The translations under genes were made by a program, and so were the position numbers. Of a DNA stretch of 64,000 nt, positions 1 through 8,568 are shown one piece after another. Every line of letters starts with the position of its first letter. The stretch's first letter is position 1. A model generated the notes under the pieces. That model saw only the letters and a program-made list of their open reading frames with translations. It was not told where the DNA came from and did not search any database. The DNA lies in the NCBI RefSeq assembly GCF_005484985.1, contig NZ_CP027942.1, positions 2,294,001 through 2,358,000 on the forward strand, in the 5' to 3' direction. Source of the stretch: Agrococcus sp. SGAir0287 (GTDB lineage: Bacteria; Actinomycetota; Actinomycetes; Actinomycetales; Microbacteriaceae).

Positions 1-3000
1 CGGGGCTCTCGACGAGCGCGGATCGCTGGTCGGGCAGGCCGAACGCGTCCTGCACGGTCGAGACCGTGAGGGATGCGTGGCCGAGGAACGTGCCCGCCCA
101 CGGCAGCGTCTCGATGGCGCCGTCGTAGAAGCGCCGCGAGACGGCCTCGATGAGGTCCGCGCCGCCGGTGCGGTACGTGCGCGTCAGGCGATGCACGGGC
201 AGGACCTCGGCGAGGCGCGCGAGCGCCGACTCGCCGTGCAGCTCGTCGGGGCTGCCGAGCTCCATCGAGGGTCGGACGCCGAGGGCCGAGATGCCGACGT
301 CGAAGGGCGACGGGATCTGCGTCGCCGGGTCGCCGATCGCGACGACCTGCGGCGCGCGCGTCATGGCTCCGACGACCTCGGCGAGCGTCACGGCGCCCGC
401 GTCGAGCACGACGACGACGTCGAACGGGATGGAGCGGGCGATGCGGTGCACGTCGTAGGGGCTCGCGAGCCACACGGGCGCGATCGTCCGCGACACGTGC
501 GGCGCTCGCCCCTGGAGGGTCGCCGGGTCGAGCCCGCCGCCGCGCAGCATCGAGCGGAGCGCCTCCGCCTCGTCGGGATGGTCGGCGATCGCGAGGCGCC
601 ACGACTGCGCGAGCTGCCACGCCAGTCGGGCAGCGGCGGCGTCGACGTGCGCCTCGTCGACCAGGGCGAAGTCCGACTCGAGCCGCTCGAGCACGGTCGT
701 GTTGCCGCGCAGCAGCGCGCGCTCGCGCTGCAGCAGCAGCTCGAGCGCCGACTGCCACCACGCGAGGTCGAGCTCGTGCGCGACCTCGACGTGCTCGACG
801 TGCCGCGTGGCGAGGTCGGCGACGAGCGGCTCGAGCTCGAGCTCGGCGAGCGTCGACATGAGCGCGGCACGCTCCTGGATGCTGTCGAGGGCCTCCGAGG
901 GTGCCGCGAGCTCGTCGAGGCGCTCCTGCAGGGCGTCGAGCGGCAGGTCGACGAGGCTCGGCGCATCCGTGCCGACGAGCGCGGCGTCGATGCGCTCGAG
1001 CGCCGTCAGTGCGTCGCGGTGCAGCGCCTCGAGCGCGCCGAGGCCCGTCGGCACGCTCGGCACGGCACCGTCGGGCGCCCAGCGCGTCCACTGCTTGCGC
1101 TGGCGCTGCACGCCCTCGAGCGCCGCGTGGAGGTCGGGGATCGTCGCGCCGGCGCGCACGTACTCGAGCGCGTGCTTGCGCAGGCGTCGACGCTGCATGC
1201 CGCCGAGCGCGGCGTTGGCCTCGCGCCTGGGGCCCGTCGCGGTGATGAGCTCGCCGAGGGGCCGGTCGAAGACCGAGGGCACGAAGCGGTCGAGCGTGTC
1301 GCGGATGTCGGCGAGGAGCCGCAGCTGCCCGCCGAGCTCGGCGACGGAGGCGAAGGGGCGCAGCTTCGTGCCGCCGAGCACCGTGCGGCCCTCGGCGACG
1401 AGCGCGGCGAGCGCGCCGTGCGCGAGCCGCTCGGCGTCGGCGCGCGCGGCGGCGGCGTCGCCGTCGTTCGTGAAGTTGGCGCCGTACCAGGGCGTGTCCT
1501 CCGGACCGAATCGGAACTGCCCGAGCTCGGCGGCCTGCACCATCGTCGCCGCGGTGCGCGGGCGGTCCTGCGCGAGCCGGCGCACGGTGTCCGCGGACAG
1601 GCGCGCCTGCGTCTGCGGCGGCGTCGGCAGCATCGCCAGGCGCGAGAGCTCCTTCAAGCAGTCGAGCACCGAGACGCCGAGGTCGTCGTCGACGCGTCGC
1701 AGCGCGCCGCGGTAGTCGAGCAGCACCTTGCGCAGCCGCTCGAGCGCGTCGTCGATCTCGGTCGTGTCCGGCCGCTCGGCCTGCTCGCTGCGCGTGATGG
1801 CGGCGATGAGGTCGCGGCGCAGCGTCTGCGTGCGCACGGCGAGGCCCGGAAGTCCCGTCGCGGCGAGCCGGTCGACGATGCCCTGCGTCGTCGCGCGCCG
1901 CGGGCTCACGACGAGCACGCGGCGATCCTCGTCGACGAGCGCGCCGATCGCGTTGACGACCGTCTGCGTCACGCCCGAGCCGGGCAGCGCCTCGACGACG
2001 ATGGAGTTGCCCGCGACGATCTCGCCGACCACCGCATCCTGCTCGGCATCCGCGTCGAGCACGAGCCGGTCCGCCTGCGGCGCGCGCTCGTCGAGCGGCA
2101 GCCGCGACACGGCCGAGCGTCCCTCGCGCAGCCGCCAGCGGGCGGCCTCGTCGCCGGCGACGGCGTCGAGCACCGTGTGCGGCATGGGGCGGAGGTCGGT
2201 GGCCATGGCGGGGCCGACCTCGGCGAAGGTCGACACGACGAGGCGCGGCAGCACCTGGAACCCGGGCACGTGCGCCGAGGCGAGGCGGATGCGGTCGAGC
2301 ACGGGGTTCGGCGTGAAGGTGCCCTCGTGGTCGGCGAGGGCGACGAGCGCGTGCTCGTCGAGCTCGACGCCGTGCTCGGTGCGCAGCACGTGCGCGAGGC
2401 GCGGGTTGAGGAACGGCCTGCCCTGCAGCTGCAGCTCGAAGTCGCGACCGCGCCGCCGCACGACGAGAGGGCGCAGCAGCACGGGGCCGTGGATCTCGCC
2501 GTGCTCGGAGGCGAAGCGAGCGATCCCGATGCCGAGGTGCACGGCGTCGATGCTGCGCGAGGCGGCGAGGTCGATGCCCTTCGACGCGATGGCCGCCGCT
2601 GCGTTGCGAGCGGCGCGCAGCGCGAGGTCGTCGCGGATGAGGCTCGACAGCGCCGTGGGCCGCCCCGTGATGAACTGGGCGAGGCCGCCGGGGTGCGTCG
2701 TCGAGAGCTCGATGCGCGTGGCGGTGGTGTCGACGAACGACGCCAGCGGCGAGCGGCCGCCGATGCGCTCGACCTCGAGGCGCCACGACTGCCAGTCGCG
2801 GCGGCGCGCGCCCTGTCCCGTCGGCGGCGCGGCCTCGCTCGGCGCTACGCCCGCGGTCGGCTGCTCGGCCGCGTCCTCGGCGGTCGCGGTGGCGGTCACG
2901 GGTGCGGCCACGGGAGCCGCTGCCGGCGCGGGGGCGGAGGCTCCGACCAGCTCGTCCCCGGCGTGCTGCGGCGCGGGCGCCGGCGCGTCGGCGTCGACGC

Positions 3001-3121
3001 GCACGTCGTCGTCCGCCAGGACGGCGTCCTGCTCGGTCGTCCAGAAGGGCTGCTCGGCGTGCGCTGCGCGGTCGGCGGCGTCGTCGCCGCGCCCGCTCGC
3101 ATCCTGGTTCTCTCGCCGCAC
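1..3121 (-). CDS. SF1 helicase-like protein with non-canonical Walker A and B motifs (C-terminus outside window)
   Basis: I translated this frame directly; 1040 residues are visible and the C-terminus lies beyond position 1. The chosen start is the GTG at 3121; an earlier start is possible. Residues about 25-100 are a low-complexity Ala/Pro/Asp/Glu linker, followed by a beta-rich N-terminal region and then a superfamily 1 helicase core. The P-loop position reads ALPGSGVTQTV (about 1961-1990), so valine (codon 1970-1972) stands where Walker A lysine is expected. The Walker B position reads VVVVLDAGAV (about 389-421), with Ala where the Glu of DE is expected. A motif III-like GDPATQIPSPF and a motif IV-like TYRTGGADLIEA with FYDG follow. 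The overall architecture resembles actinobacterial AAA_11/AAA_12-type helicases. I infer weak or absent ATPase activity; a role in DNA or RNA remodelling is not shown. Confidence 0.8.
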   Translation of the reverse strand, partial: MRRENQDASGRGDDAADRAAHAEQPFWTTEQDAVLADDDVRVDADAPAPAPQHAGDELVGASAPAPAAAPVAAPVTATATAEDAAEQPTAGVAPSEAAPPTGQGARRRDWQSWRLEVERIGGRSPLASFVDTTATRIELSTTHPGGLAQFITGRPTALSSLIRDDLALRAARNAAAAIASKGIDLAASRSIDAVHLGIGIARFASEHGEIHGPVLLRPLVVRRRGRDFELQLQGRPFLNPRLAHVLRTEHGVELDEHALVALADHEGTFTPNPVLDRIRLASAHVPGFQVLPRLVVSTFAEVGPAMATDLRPMPHTVLDAVAGDEAARWRLREGRSAVSRLPLDERAPQADRLVLDADAEQDAVVGEIVAGNSIVVEALPGSGVTQTVVNAIGALVDEDRRVLVVSPRRATTQGIVDRLAATGLPGLAVRTQTLRRDLIAAITRSEQAERPDTTEIDDALERLRKVLLDYRGALRRVDDDLGVSVLDCLKELSRLAMLPTPPQTQARLSADTVRRLAQDRPRTAATMVQAAELGQFRFGPEDTPWYGANFTNDGDAAAARADAERLAHGALAALVAEGRTVLGGTKLRPFASVAELGGQLRLLADIRDTLDRFVPSVFDRPLGELITATGPRREANAALGGMQRRRLRKHALEYVRAGATIPDLHAALEGVQRQRKQWTRWAPDGAVPSVPTGLGALEALHRDALTALERIDAALVGTDAPSLVDLPLDALQERLDELAAPSEALDSIQERAALMSTLAELELEPLVADLATRHVEHVEVAHELDLAWWQSALELLLQRERALLRGNTTVLERLESDFALVDEAHVDAAAARLAWQLAQSWRLAIADHPDEAEALRSMLRGGGLDPATLQGRAPHVSRTIAPVWLASPYDVHRIARSIPFDVVVVLDAGAVTLAEVVGAMTRAPQVVAIGDPATQIPSPFDVGISALGVRPSMELGSPDELHGESALARLAEVLPVHRLTRTYRTGGADLIEAVSRRFYDGAIETLPWAGTFLGHASLTVSTVQDAFGLPDQRSALVESP

Positions 3122-3220
3122 GTCCTCACGATAGGAGCGCCGAGCCTCCGATCCGCGGCATGCGCCCGGGGTGTCGATGCATCGGGCCCGCGGGCGCCGC
3201 GCATCCGGCGAGCGCGGGCG

Positions 3221-4261
3221 TCAGTACCAGGCGTCCTTCGTGCGCCGCGTGTACAGCGCGCGCAGGTACCGACCGGCGCGCTGCCACAGCGCATGGCGGC
3301 CGTTCAGCGGCAGCTCGAACGACGGCATGTACCGCACGGGCTCGGGCGCCCATGCGGTCTTGAAGACGTAGAGTCCGCGAATGTCGCTCGACTCCCACTC
3401 GTCGGGGTCGGGGATGTTCGCGAGCTCGTAGCCCGTGACGCCCTCCTCGTGGAGGCGCTGCATGATCGCCCACTGCATCGCGTACGGCGCGAAGAGCTTC
3501 GGGTTCTCGCGCAGCGAGCCCGCGTCCTTGTACCAGGCGGTGTCGCCGAAGCGGATGACGAAGGCGCTCGCCACCGACTCCCCCTCGTGCATCGCGAAGA
3601 AGAAGCGCCCCTGCCCCTCGTCCTGGTAGACGTCCCAGATGCGCTGGAAGTACGAGTGCGGGCGGAAGTAGCCGCCCGTGCGGGTGCGAACCTCGTCGAT
3701 GAGGGTGTGCATGCGCGAGGTCGACGCCGGCGTCATCGGCACCTCGTCGATCGTCACGCCCTGCTTCGCGGCGGAGCGATAGGAGTTGCGTGCGCGCTTC
3801 TTGAAGCGCGCGGCCACCTCGTCGAGCGAGCCGGAGAGGTCGACCATGACGGCGTGCTCGTACTGGCTGGAGACGGAGCGCACCCAGCCGGCCGCCTCGA
3901 ACGCGTCGACGAGCGCCTGGTCGTACGGCTGGAAGACCTCGGCCTTCACGGCGAAGACACCCTTCGGGTACGACCGGGCGCGCTCGGTGAGGGCCGCGAC
4001 GTGGCTCGGCGTCACGCCGGCGATGCGTGCCGCGTGGTAGATCGTGCCGGCGAGCGGCGCCTTCCTGGCGAACAGCTGCACCGGGTACTCGCCGCCGTCG
4101 ACCGGGATGCGGTCGCGCAGCGCGCGCCACGGCGTCCCCTCGCGGGTGCGCGCCCACGCCGACGACTGCATGTAGTGCGCGCGCTCCTGGGCTGCGAGCA
4201 CCTCGGCGTCCCACGCCTCGGCGTCCTGCGTGCGTGCCTCGGCGGGCTCGATGACGGTCAT
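3221..4261 (-). CDS. FemX/FemAB-type peptidoglycan interpeptide bridge aminoacyltransferase
   Basis: This 346-residue protein has the two-lobed GNAT-like layout of Fem transferases, which add amino acids from aminoacyl-tRNA to the lipid II stem peptide at the inner face of the membrane. Family features include an early YMQSSAWARTR segment, a central basic helix FKKRARNSYRSAAKQG, and the C-terminal stretch ending the second lobe with DEWESSDIRGLYVFKTAW. It has no signal peptide or membrane segment, as expected for a cytosolic enzyme. The ATG at 4261 is the only start that keeps the conserved N-terminal helix. It lies upstream of the helicase-like gene on the same strand with a 99-base gap and is divergent from the glycerol-1-phosphate dehydrogenase gene. 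The amino acid transferred cannot be read from sequence. Confidence 0.85.
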   Translation of the reverse strand: MTVIEPAEARTQDAEAWDAEVLAAQERAHYMQSSAWARTREGTPWRALRDRIPVDGGEYPVQLFARKAPLAGTIYHAARIAGVTPSHVAALTERARSYPKGVFAVKAEVFQPYDQALVDAFEAAGWVRSVSSQYEHAVMVDLSGSLDEVAARFKKRARNSYRSAAKQGVTIDEVPMTPASTSRMHTLIDEVRTRTGGYFRPHSYFQRIWDVYQDEGQGRFFFAMHEGESVASAFVIRFGDTAWYKDAGSLRENPKLFAPYAMQWAIMQRLHEEGVTGYELANIPDPDEWESSDIRGLYVFKTAWAPEPVRYMPSFELPLNGRHALWQRAGRYLRALYTRRTKDAWY

Positions 4262-4402
4262 GCGATCCTCTGGTCGAGTGCCGCGGCCGGGCGACGGCGG
4301 CCGCGGTCGCCGTGGGCACGGCGACGCTGGTCAAGGCTACCGGGCATGCGCGGCGTGCCAGGGTGGCATCGAGCGCCGACGACGCGCGGACGGAGGACGC
4401 CG

Positions 4403-5764
4403 ATGGCCACGCCCCTCGAGCACGCGGTGGCGCGTGCGACCGACACGCGCGCGATCGCGATCGGCGAGGGCGCGCTCGACCGCGTCGGTCCGATCGTGTC
4501 CGACCTGCTGCCGGGGCGTGCGGCGATCGTCGTCGCCGACGGCACGACGTGGGCGGCGGCCGGGGAGGCGACGACCGCGTCGCTGCGCGCGTCGGGCGTG
4601 GCGCTCGCCGAGCCGCTCGTCCTGCCCGCGGCGCCTCCCCCGTACGCGTCGTGGGACACGGTCGAGCACGTGCGCGAGGGCCTGCGCGCCGTCGACGCCG
4701 TCGCCGTCGTCGTCGGCGCGGGCACGCTCGGCGACGTCGTGAAGCTCGCGTCGCACGAGCTGGGCCGCCCCTACGCGTGCGTGGCCACCGCCCCATCGAT
4801 GGACGGCTACGCAGCCTTCGGCGCCTCGATCGTGCGCGACGGCTACAAGCAGACCATCGCCTGCCCCGCGCCGATCGCCGTCGTCGCCGACCTCGACGTG
4901 CTCGCAGCCGCGCCGGCGCGGATGCTCGCGTCGGGCGTGGGCGACCTCGTGGAGAAGCTGCCCGGCGGGGCCGACTGGATCCTCGCCGACGCCGTCGGCG
5001 TCGAGCCGATCGACGCCGACGTGTGGGCGCTCGTGCAGGACCCCCTGCGCGGCGCGCTCGCCGATCCCCACGGCATGCGCGCCGGGGATCCAGCGGCGAT
5101 CGCGGGCCTCGTCGAGGGCCTCGTGGCGTCGGGCCTCGCGATGCAGGCGTACGCCTCGTCGCGGCCGGCGTCGGGCGCGGGGCACCAGTGCTCGCACCTG
5201 TGGGAGATGGAGGGGCTCGGCATGCACGACGACCCGCCGCTCCCCCACGGCCTCAAGGTCGGGCTCGGCACCGTGATGCTCACGGCGCTCTACGAGGAGG
5301 CGCTGCGGCACGACCTCGCACGCCTCGACGTCGACGCGGCCCTCGGCGCGTTCCCCTCGTGGCCCGAGGTGGAGGCGCGCATCCTGGCCGAGGGCTTCTC
5401 GCCGGCCCTGCTGACGGCGGCGCTCGAGCAGTCGCGTGCGAAGCATCCGGCGCCCGACGTGCTGCGGCATCGACTGGAGACCCTGCGCGATGGCTGGCCC
5501 GACGTCGCCGAGCTCCTGCGGGCGCAGCTGCTGCCCGCGAGCGACGTCGAGCGACTGCTCGACGCCGTCGGCGCCGTCACGCATCCCGCGCAGATCGGGC
5601 TCGACCCCCAGCGGTTCCGCGCGACGTACGTGCGGGCGATGCGCATCCGCAGCCGGTGGACGCTGCTCGACGCGCTCCACGAGGCGGGCCTGCTCGAGCG
5701 CTGCGTCGACGCGCTCTTCGCACCGGACGGATTCTGGGGCCGTCGCCCGCATCCCTCGCGCTGA
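4403..5764 (+). CDS. egsA: sn-glycerol-1-phosphate dehydrogenase (AraM/EgsA family)
   Basis: The 453-residue product belongs to the iron-alcohol-dehydrogenase-like superfamily. It would reduce dihydroxyacetone phosphate with NAD(P)H to sn-glycerol 1-phosphate, the stereoisomer used in archaeal-type lipids. The nucleotide-binding GAGTLGD motif is at about residues 105-111. The three metal ligands known from EgsA appear as D181 (GVGD), H261 (GAGHQCSH) and H282 (PLPHG), so the enzyme looks intact. The ATG at 4403 follows GGAGGA with good spacing. Many longer upstream open frames here are antisense to the helicase and Fem genes. Its neighbours give no pathway context and no geranylgeranylglyceryl-phosphate (PcrB-type) synthase is seen nearby. 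Family assignment is firm; cellular role is unknown. Confidence 0.85.
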   Translation: MATPLEHAVARATDTRAIAIGEGALDRVGPIVSDLLPGRAAIVVADGTTWAAAGEATTASLRASGVALAEPLVLPAAPPPYASWDTVEHVREGLRAVDAVAVVVGAGTLGDVVKLASHELGRPYACVATAPSMDGYAAFGASIVRDGYKQTIACPAPIAVVADLDVLAAAPARMLASGVGDLVEKLPGGADWILADAVGVEPIDADVWALVQDPLRGALADPHGMRAGDPAAIAGLVEGLVASGLAMQAYASSRPASGAGHQCSHLWEMEGLGMHDDPPLPHGLKVGLGTVMLTALYEEALRHDLARLDVDAALGAFPSWPEVEARILAEGFSPALLTAALEQSRAKHPAPDVLRHRLETLRDGWPDVAELLRAQLLPASDVERLLDAVGAVTHPAQIGLDPQRFRATYVRAMRIRSRWTLLDALHEAGLLERCVDALFAPDGFWGRRPHPSR

Positions 5765-5798
5765 GCCGCGTCGAGGACGCCGCCCCGAGGCGCTGCGG

Positions 5799-5870
5799 TG
5801 CCCCTGGAGGGACTCGAACCCCCAACCCTCTCCTTAGGACGGAGCTGCTCTTCCATTGAGCTACAGAGGC
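5799..5870 (-). tRNA. tRNA-Arg(CCU)
   Basis: All four arms fold. The 7-bp acceptor stem pairs 5864-5870 with 5800-5806 (one G-U), the D arm is GCTC/GAGC, and the T arm carries TTCGAGT. The anticodon loop GTCCTAA has T33 and anticodon CCT at 34-36, so it reads AGG. Pair 27-43 of the anticodon stem is a G-A mismatch. CCA is not encoded. It is a rare-codon arginine tRNA in a GC-rich genome. Confidence 0.93.
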
Positions 5871-5974
5871 CGGGTCGCGCATCGCGCGACGCGACACCCA
5901 GCCTAGCGAAGCCCGCGCATGCGACGACGCCCGCGACCGGATGCGGTCGCGGGCGTCGATCGATGCGTCGAGCG

Positions 5975-6742
5975 TCAGCCGATGTCGATGAAGACGGGGG
6001 CCGATGCGCCGGGGATGTTCACGCCGGAGACGACCGTCTGATTGCCGTTCCAGCCACCGTGCACCGCCTGGCCGTTGCCGATGTACACGGCGACGTGCGC
6101 CGAGCCGAAGCCGCCGTTCGAGTAGTAGACGATGTCGCCAGGCGTCGCCTGCGAGCCCGGGATGGTGGGGCCGAGGTTGAAGAGGTTGCCCATGCCCGTG
6201 TAGGGGATGCCGACCGCGGCCAGCGAGTCGGCGACGAGCTGCGTGCAGGTCTGGATCTCGCCGATCTGCGCGAGGGCAGCGCTGGCGACGGCACTGCCCC
6301 CGGCTCCGATCGGCACCGCTGCACCGGCATTGGCCGTCGCGGAGCCGGACGCCGCCTGCTGCTGGGCGGCCGCCTCGGCCTGGGCCTCCGCCTCCGCGGC
6401 TGCTGCGGCATCGGCCTGCGCCTGCAGGTCGGCCTGCAGCTGCGCGAGCTCGGCGGGCGTCGTCGCGTACAGCTCCTGTCGCTCCGCCTCCTGCTCCGGC
6501 GAGCCGGCGGTCGACGTCGCGGTCACCGACTGCTCGTCGACGGCGGAGGCGGCGAAGCCGGGCTCCTGCGTCTCACCCTGCGTGCTGGCGAAGGCAGGCA
6601 GCGCGAGCGGCATGACGAGGGCGACGGCGACGCCGGCGACGCCGATGCGGCGGATGCGGGTGGCGCGGGAGGCCCGGTTCGCCTCGGTGGTCTCGTCGGT
6701 CGTGCCGACGACGGTCTCGGCGATCTCGGTGCTTCGGGTCAC
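5975..6742 (-). CDS. Secreted NlpC/P60-like cell-wall peptidase
   Basis: The start is GTG at 6742, set by AGGAG just upstream. Of 255 residues, about 30-53 form a membrane segment ending at an ALPAFA cleavage region, so it is exported. An Ala/Gln/Glu-rich coiled-coil-like region (about 85-130) precedes a small NlpC/P60-type domain. The domain has a Cys in IQTCTQLV and His residues in GSAHVAVYIG and VHGG. The usual DCSG around the nucleophile is absent, so this is a divergent member, and activity is likely but unproven. Family enzymes cut D-Glu-diaminoacid bonds in stem peptides. An MtrA-type box lies 58 bases upstream. It sits directly downstream of a second NlpC/P60 gene on the same strand. 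Confidence 0.8.
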   Translation of the reverse strand: MTRSTEIAETVVGTTDETTEANRASRATRIRRIGVAGVAVALVMPLALPAFASTQGETQEPGFAASAVDEQSVTATSTAGSPEQEAERQELYATTPAELAQLQADLQAQADAAAAAEAEAQAEAAAQQQAASGSATANAGAAVPIGAGGSAVASAALAQIGEIQTCTQLVADSLAAVGIPYTGMGNLFNLGPTIPGSQATPGDIVYYSNGGFGSAHVAVYIGNGQAVHGGWNGNQTVVSGVNIPGASAPVFIDIG

Positions 6743-6799
6743 GAATCAGTCTCCTGGGGTCCTACGGCATGCGCCTGTCCGGCAGCATGACTGACCGAT

Positions 6800-6815
6800 G
6801 TTACCAAAACGTTAC
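6800..6815 (-). promoter_or_regulatory. Putative MtrA box (GTAAC-N6-GTAAC)
   Basis: On the minus strand two GTAAC pentamers are separated by exactly 6 bases, 58 bases before the NlpC/P60 start at 6742. GTAAC-N6-GTAAC direct repeats are the reported recognition pattern of the actinobacterial response regulator MtrA, which controls cell-wall peptidase genes in related actinobacteria. The region is also locally AT-rich compared with its surroundings. Confidence 0.65.
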
Positions 6816-6858
6816 GTTCCAGCGCTACCGCGCTCGGGACATCGGTCGCGGTCTCGGT

Positions 6859-7638
6859 TTAGAAGCGGCGCACCTGCGGCGTGCCCATCGCGGCGACCAT
6901 GGCCGAGAAGCTCGAGTACTTCACGGGCTTGCCCGCCGTCGCGGCGTGGATGATCTGGTCGCCGCCCACGTAGATCGCCGTGTGGCCGCCCCAGATGACG
7001 AGGTCGCCCGGCTGGATGCTCGAGACGGACACGGGGGTGCCGTAGCCGAGCTGGCCGCGATCGGAGTGCGGCAGGTACACGCCGACCTGGCCGTACACCC
7101 ACTGGGTGAAGCCGGAGCAGTCGAAGCCCTCGGACGGGCTGGCGCCGCCCCACACGTACGGGACGCCGAGCTGCGACTGCGCGATGCCGACGATCGAGCC
7201 GGACGCCGCGGAGGGGACGGACGAGGTCGACGCGGCGGAGGCTGCGGGGCTCGCTGCCGTCGCGCTGGCGGCGGCAGCGGCGGCCTGCGCCGCCTCCTGA
7301 CGCTCGGCCTCGGCGGCGGCCGCGGCGGCCTGCGCCTGCGCGAGCTCCTCGGGCGTCGTGGCGGCGAGGCCGTTCTGCGCGATCTCCTCCACGAGCGGCG
7401 ACTGCTGCACCTCGAGGGTCTGCTGCGACTGCGCGAGGATCTCGGCGATCGAGCCGTCGATGGTCGCCGGCTGCGCCTGCGCCTGCTGCAGCGCTGCCGC
7501 GGGGAGCGCGACGGTGCCGAGGAGGGCGATGGCGACGGCGCCGACGCCGAGGCGCTTGGCGAGCGAGCGACGGGCTCCGGTCCCGGGGCGCGGCGTCGGC
7601 TGCGCGACGATCTCGGTGCTGGTCGTGCGGTGCTGCAT
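6859..7638 (-). CDS. Secreted NlpC/P60 endopeptidase (RipA-like)
   Basis: The start is ATG at 7638, preceded by AGGAACC. A longer reading from 7731 has no ribosome site and overlaps a hairpin. The 259-residue protein has a basic N-terminus, a signal segment around residues 28-50, an Ala/Gln/Glu-rich linker, and a complete C-terminal NlpC/P60 domain. That domain shows the nucleophile in GFDCSGF, the catalytic His in GGHTAIYVG and the third polar residue in IIHAA. It should hydrolyse peptidoglycan stem peptides outside the cell during growth or division. It is followed by the divergent NlpC/P60 gene at 5975 after a 116-base gap that carries that gene's own promoter. No MtrA-type box was found before this copy. 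Confidence 0.9.
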   Translation of the reverse strand: MQHRTTSTEIVAQPTPRPGTGARRSLAKRLGVGAVAIALLGTVALPAAALQQAQAQPATIDGSIAEILAQSQQTLEVQQSPLVEEIAQNGLAATTPEELAQAQAAAAAAEAERQEAAQAAAAAASATAASPAASAASTSSVPSAASGSIVGIAQSQLGVPYVWGGASPSEGFDCSGFTQWVYGQVGVYLPHSDRGQLGYGTPVSVSSIQPGDLVIWGGHTAIYVGGDQIIHAATAGKPVKYSSFSAMVAAMGTPQVRRF

Positions 7639-7725
7639 GCGGTGAGGGTTCCTGCTCGTCGGGGCGCCACGAGGGCGCTGCGGTGCTCGTGCCACCGTAC
7701 GACACCGTTGCACGATTGTCATCTT

Positions 7726-7740
7726 CCCCACGCGGTGGGG
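7726..7740 (-). terminator. Short hairpin, possible terminator after ideR
   Basis: A perfect 6-bp GC-rich stem with a 3-base loop lies 65 bases downstream of the ideR stop and before the NlpC/P60 gene. It has no T-tract and is short, so the call is weak. Confidence 0.3.
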
Positions 7741-7804
7741 CTCAGGCTCGTATGGAACCCTGGACGCCGCTCGGACGGACCCTGACCGCGACGGCCGTCG
7801 CGGC

Positions 7805-8479
7805 TCAGCGGGCTGCGACGTACACGTGCTGCGCGAGCTCGGTCGGCAGCGCCACCTCGCCGCCGCCGTCGACCGCGAAGGCCCGGCCGCGGTCCGCCGC
7901 GCCGATCGTCACGGCCGCACCGGGCACGAGGCCCGCGTCCCGCAGGCGCTCGAGGGTCGCGATCTCGAACTGGATGGGCTCGCCGAGCCGGCGCACCACG
8001 TACGCCCCCTCGACCTCGGTCGCGCGTCGCACGCCGTCGAGGAACGCGTCGGCGCGCTCGAGGCCGAGCTCGTCGAGGCCCGGGATGGGGGTGCCGTACG
8101 GCGACTCCGTCGGCCGATCGAGGACGTCGAGCAGGCGCCGCTCCACCTGCTCGCTCATGACGTGCTCCCACCGGCACGCCTCGTCGTGGGCGAGCGTCCA
8201 GTCGAGGCCGATGACGTCGGTGAGCAGTCGCTCGGCGAGGCGGTGCTTGCGCAGCACGCGGATCGCGAGCGCGCGGCCCTCCTCCGTCAGCCGCAGGTGC
8301 CGGTCCTCGGCGACCACGACGAGGCCGTCGCGCTCCATGCGTGCGACCGTCTGCGAGACGGTCGGTCCGGAGTGGCCGATGCGCTCGGAGATGCGGGCGC
8401 GCATCGGCACGAACCCCTCCTCCTCGAGGTCGAGGATCGTGCGCAGGTACATCTCGGTGGTATCGACGAGATCGGTCAT
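7805..8479 (-). CDS. ideR: DtxR/IdeR-family metal-dependent transcriptional repressor
   Basis: The start is ATG at 8479 after GGAGGT. The 224-residue length fits three-domain DtxR/IdeR: winged helix (1-73), dimer and metal domain (74-140) and SH3-like C-terminal domain. Every metal ligand of DtxR falls at its classical number: M10, C102, E105, H106 for the primary site and H79, E83, H98 for the ancillary site. Fe(II) loading would allow binding to operators of iron uptake and storage genes. Cys at 102 together with a full C-terminal domain favours the iron sensor DtxR/IdeR over a Mn sensor such as MntR. It is divergent from serC with an 89-base intergenic region. Confidence 0.93.
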   Translation of the reverse strand: MTDLVDTTEMYLRTILDLEEEGFVPMRARISERIGHSGPTVSQTVARMERDGLVVVAEDRHLRLTEEGRALAIRVLRKHRLAERLLTDVIGLDWTLAHDEACRWEHVMSEQVERRLLDVLDRPTESPYGTPIPGLDELGLERADAFLDGVRRATEVEGAYVVRRLGEPIQFEIATLERLRDAGLVPGAAVTIGAADRGRAFAVDGGGEVALPTELAQHVYVAAR

Positions 8480-8568
8480 GCGGCACCTCCTCTCCCGCGC
8501 GGATGCTCCCAACCCTAGTGAGCGCGGCTGCACGCGAGCGACGCGACGAGCGCTCGTAGACTGAGCCG

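Noticed and set aside
77-4402. Very long plus-strand open frame reading into the glycerol-1-phosphate dehydrogenase
   Set aside because: The part before 4403 is Arg/Asp/Glu/Val-rich low-complexity sequence antisense to the helicase-like and Fem genes, a typical high-GC artefact. The ATG at 4403 has its own ribosome site.
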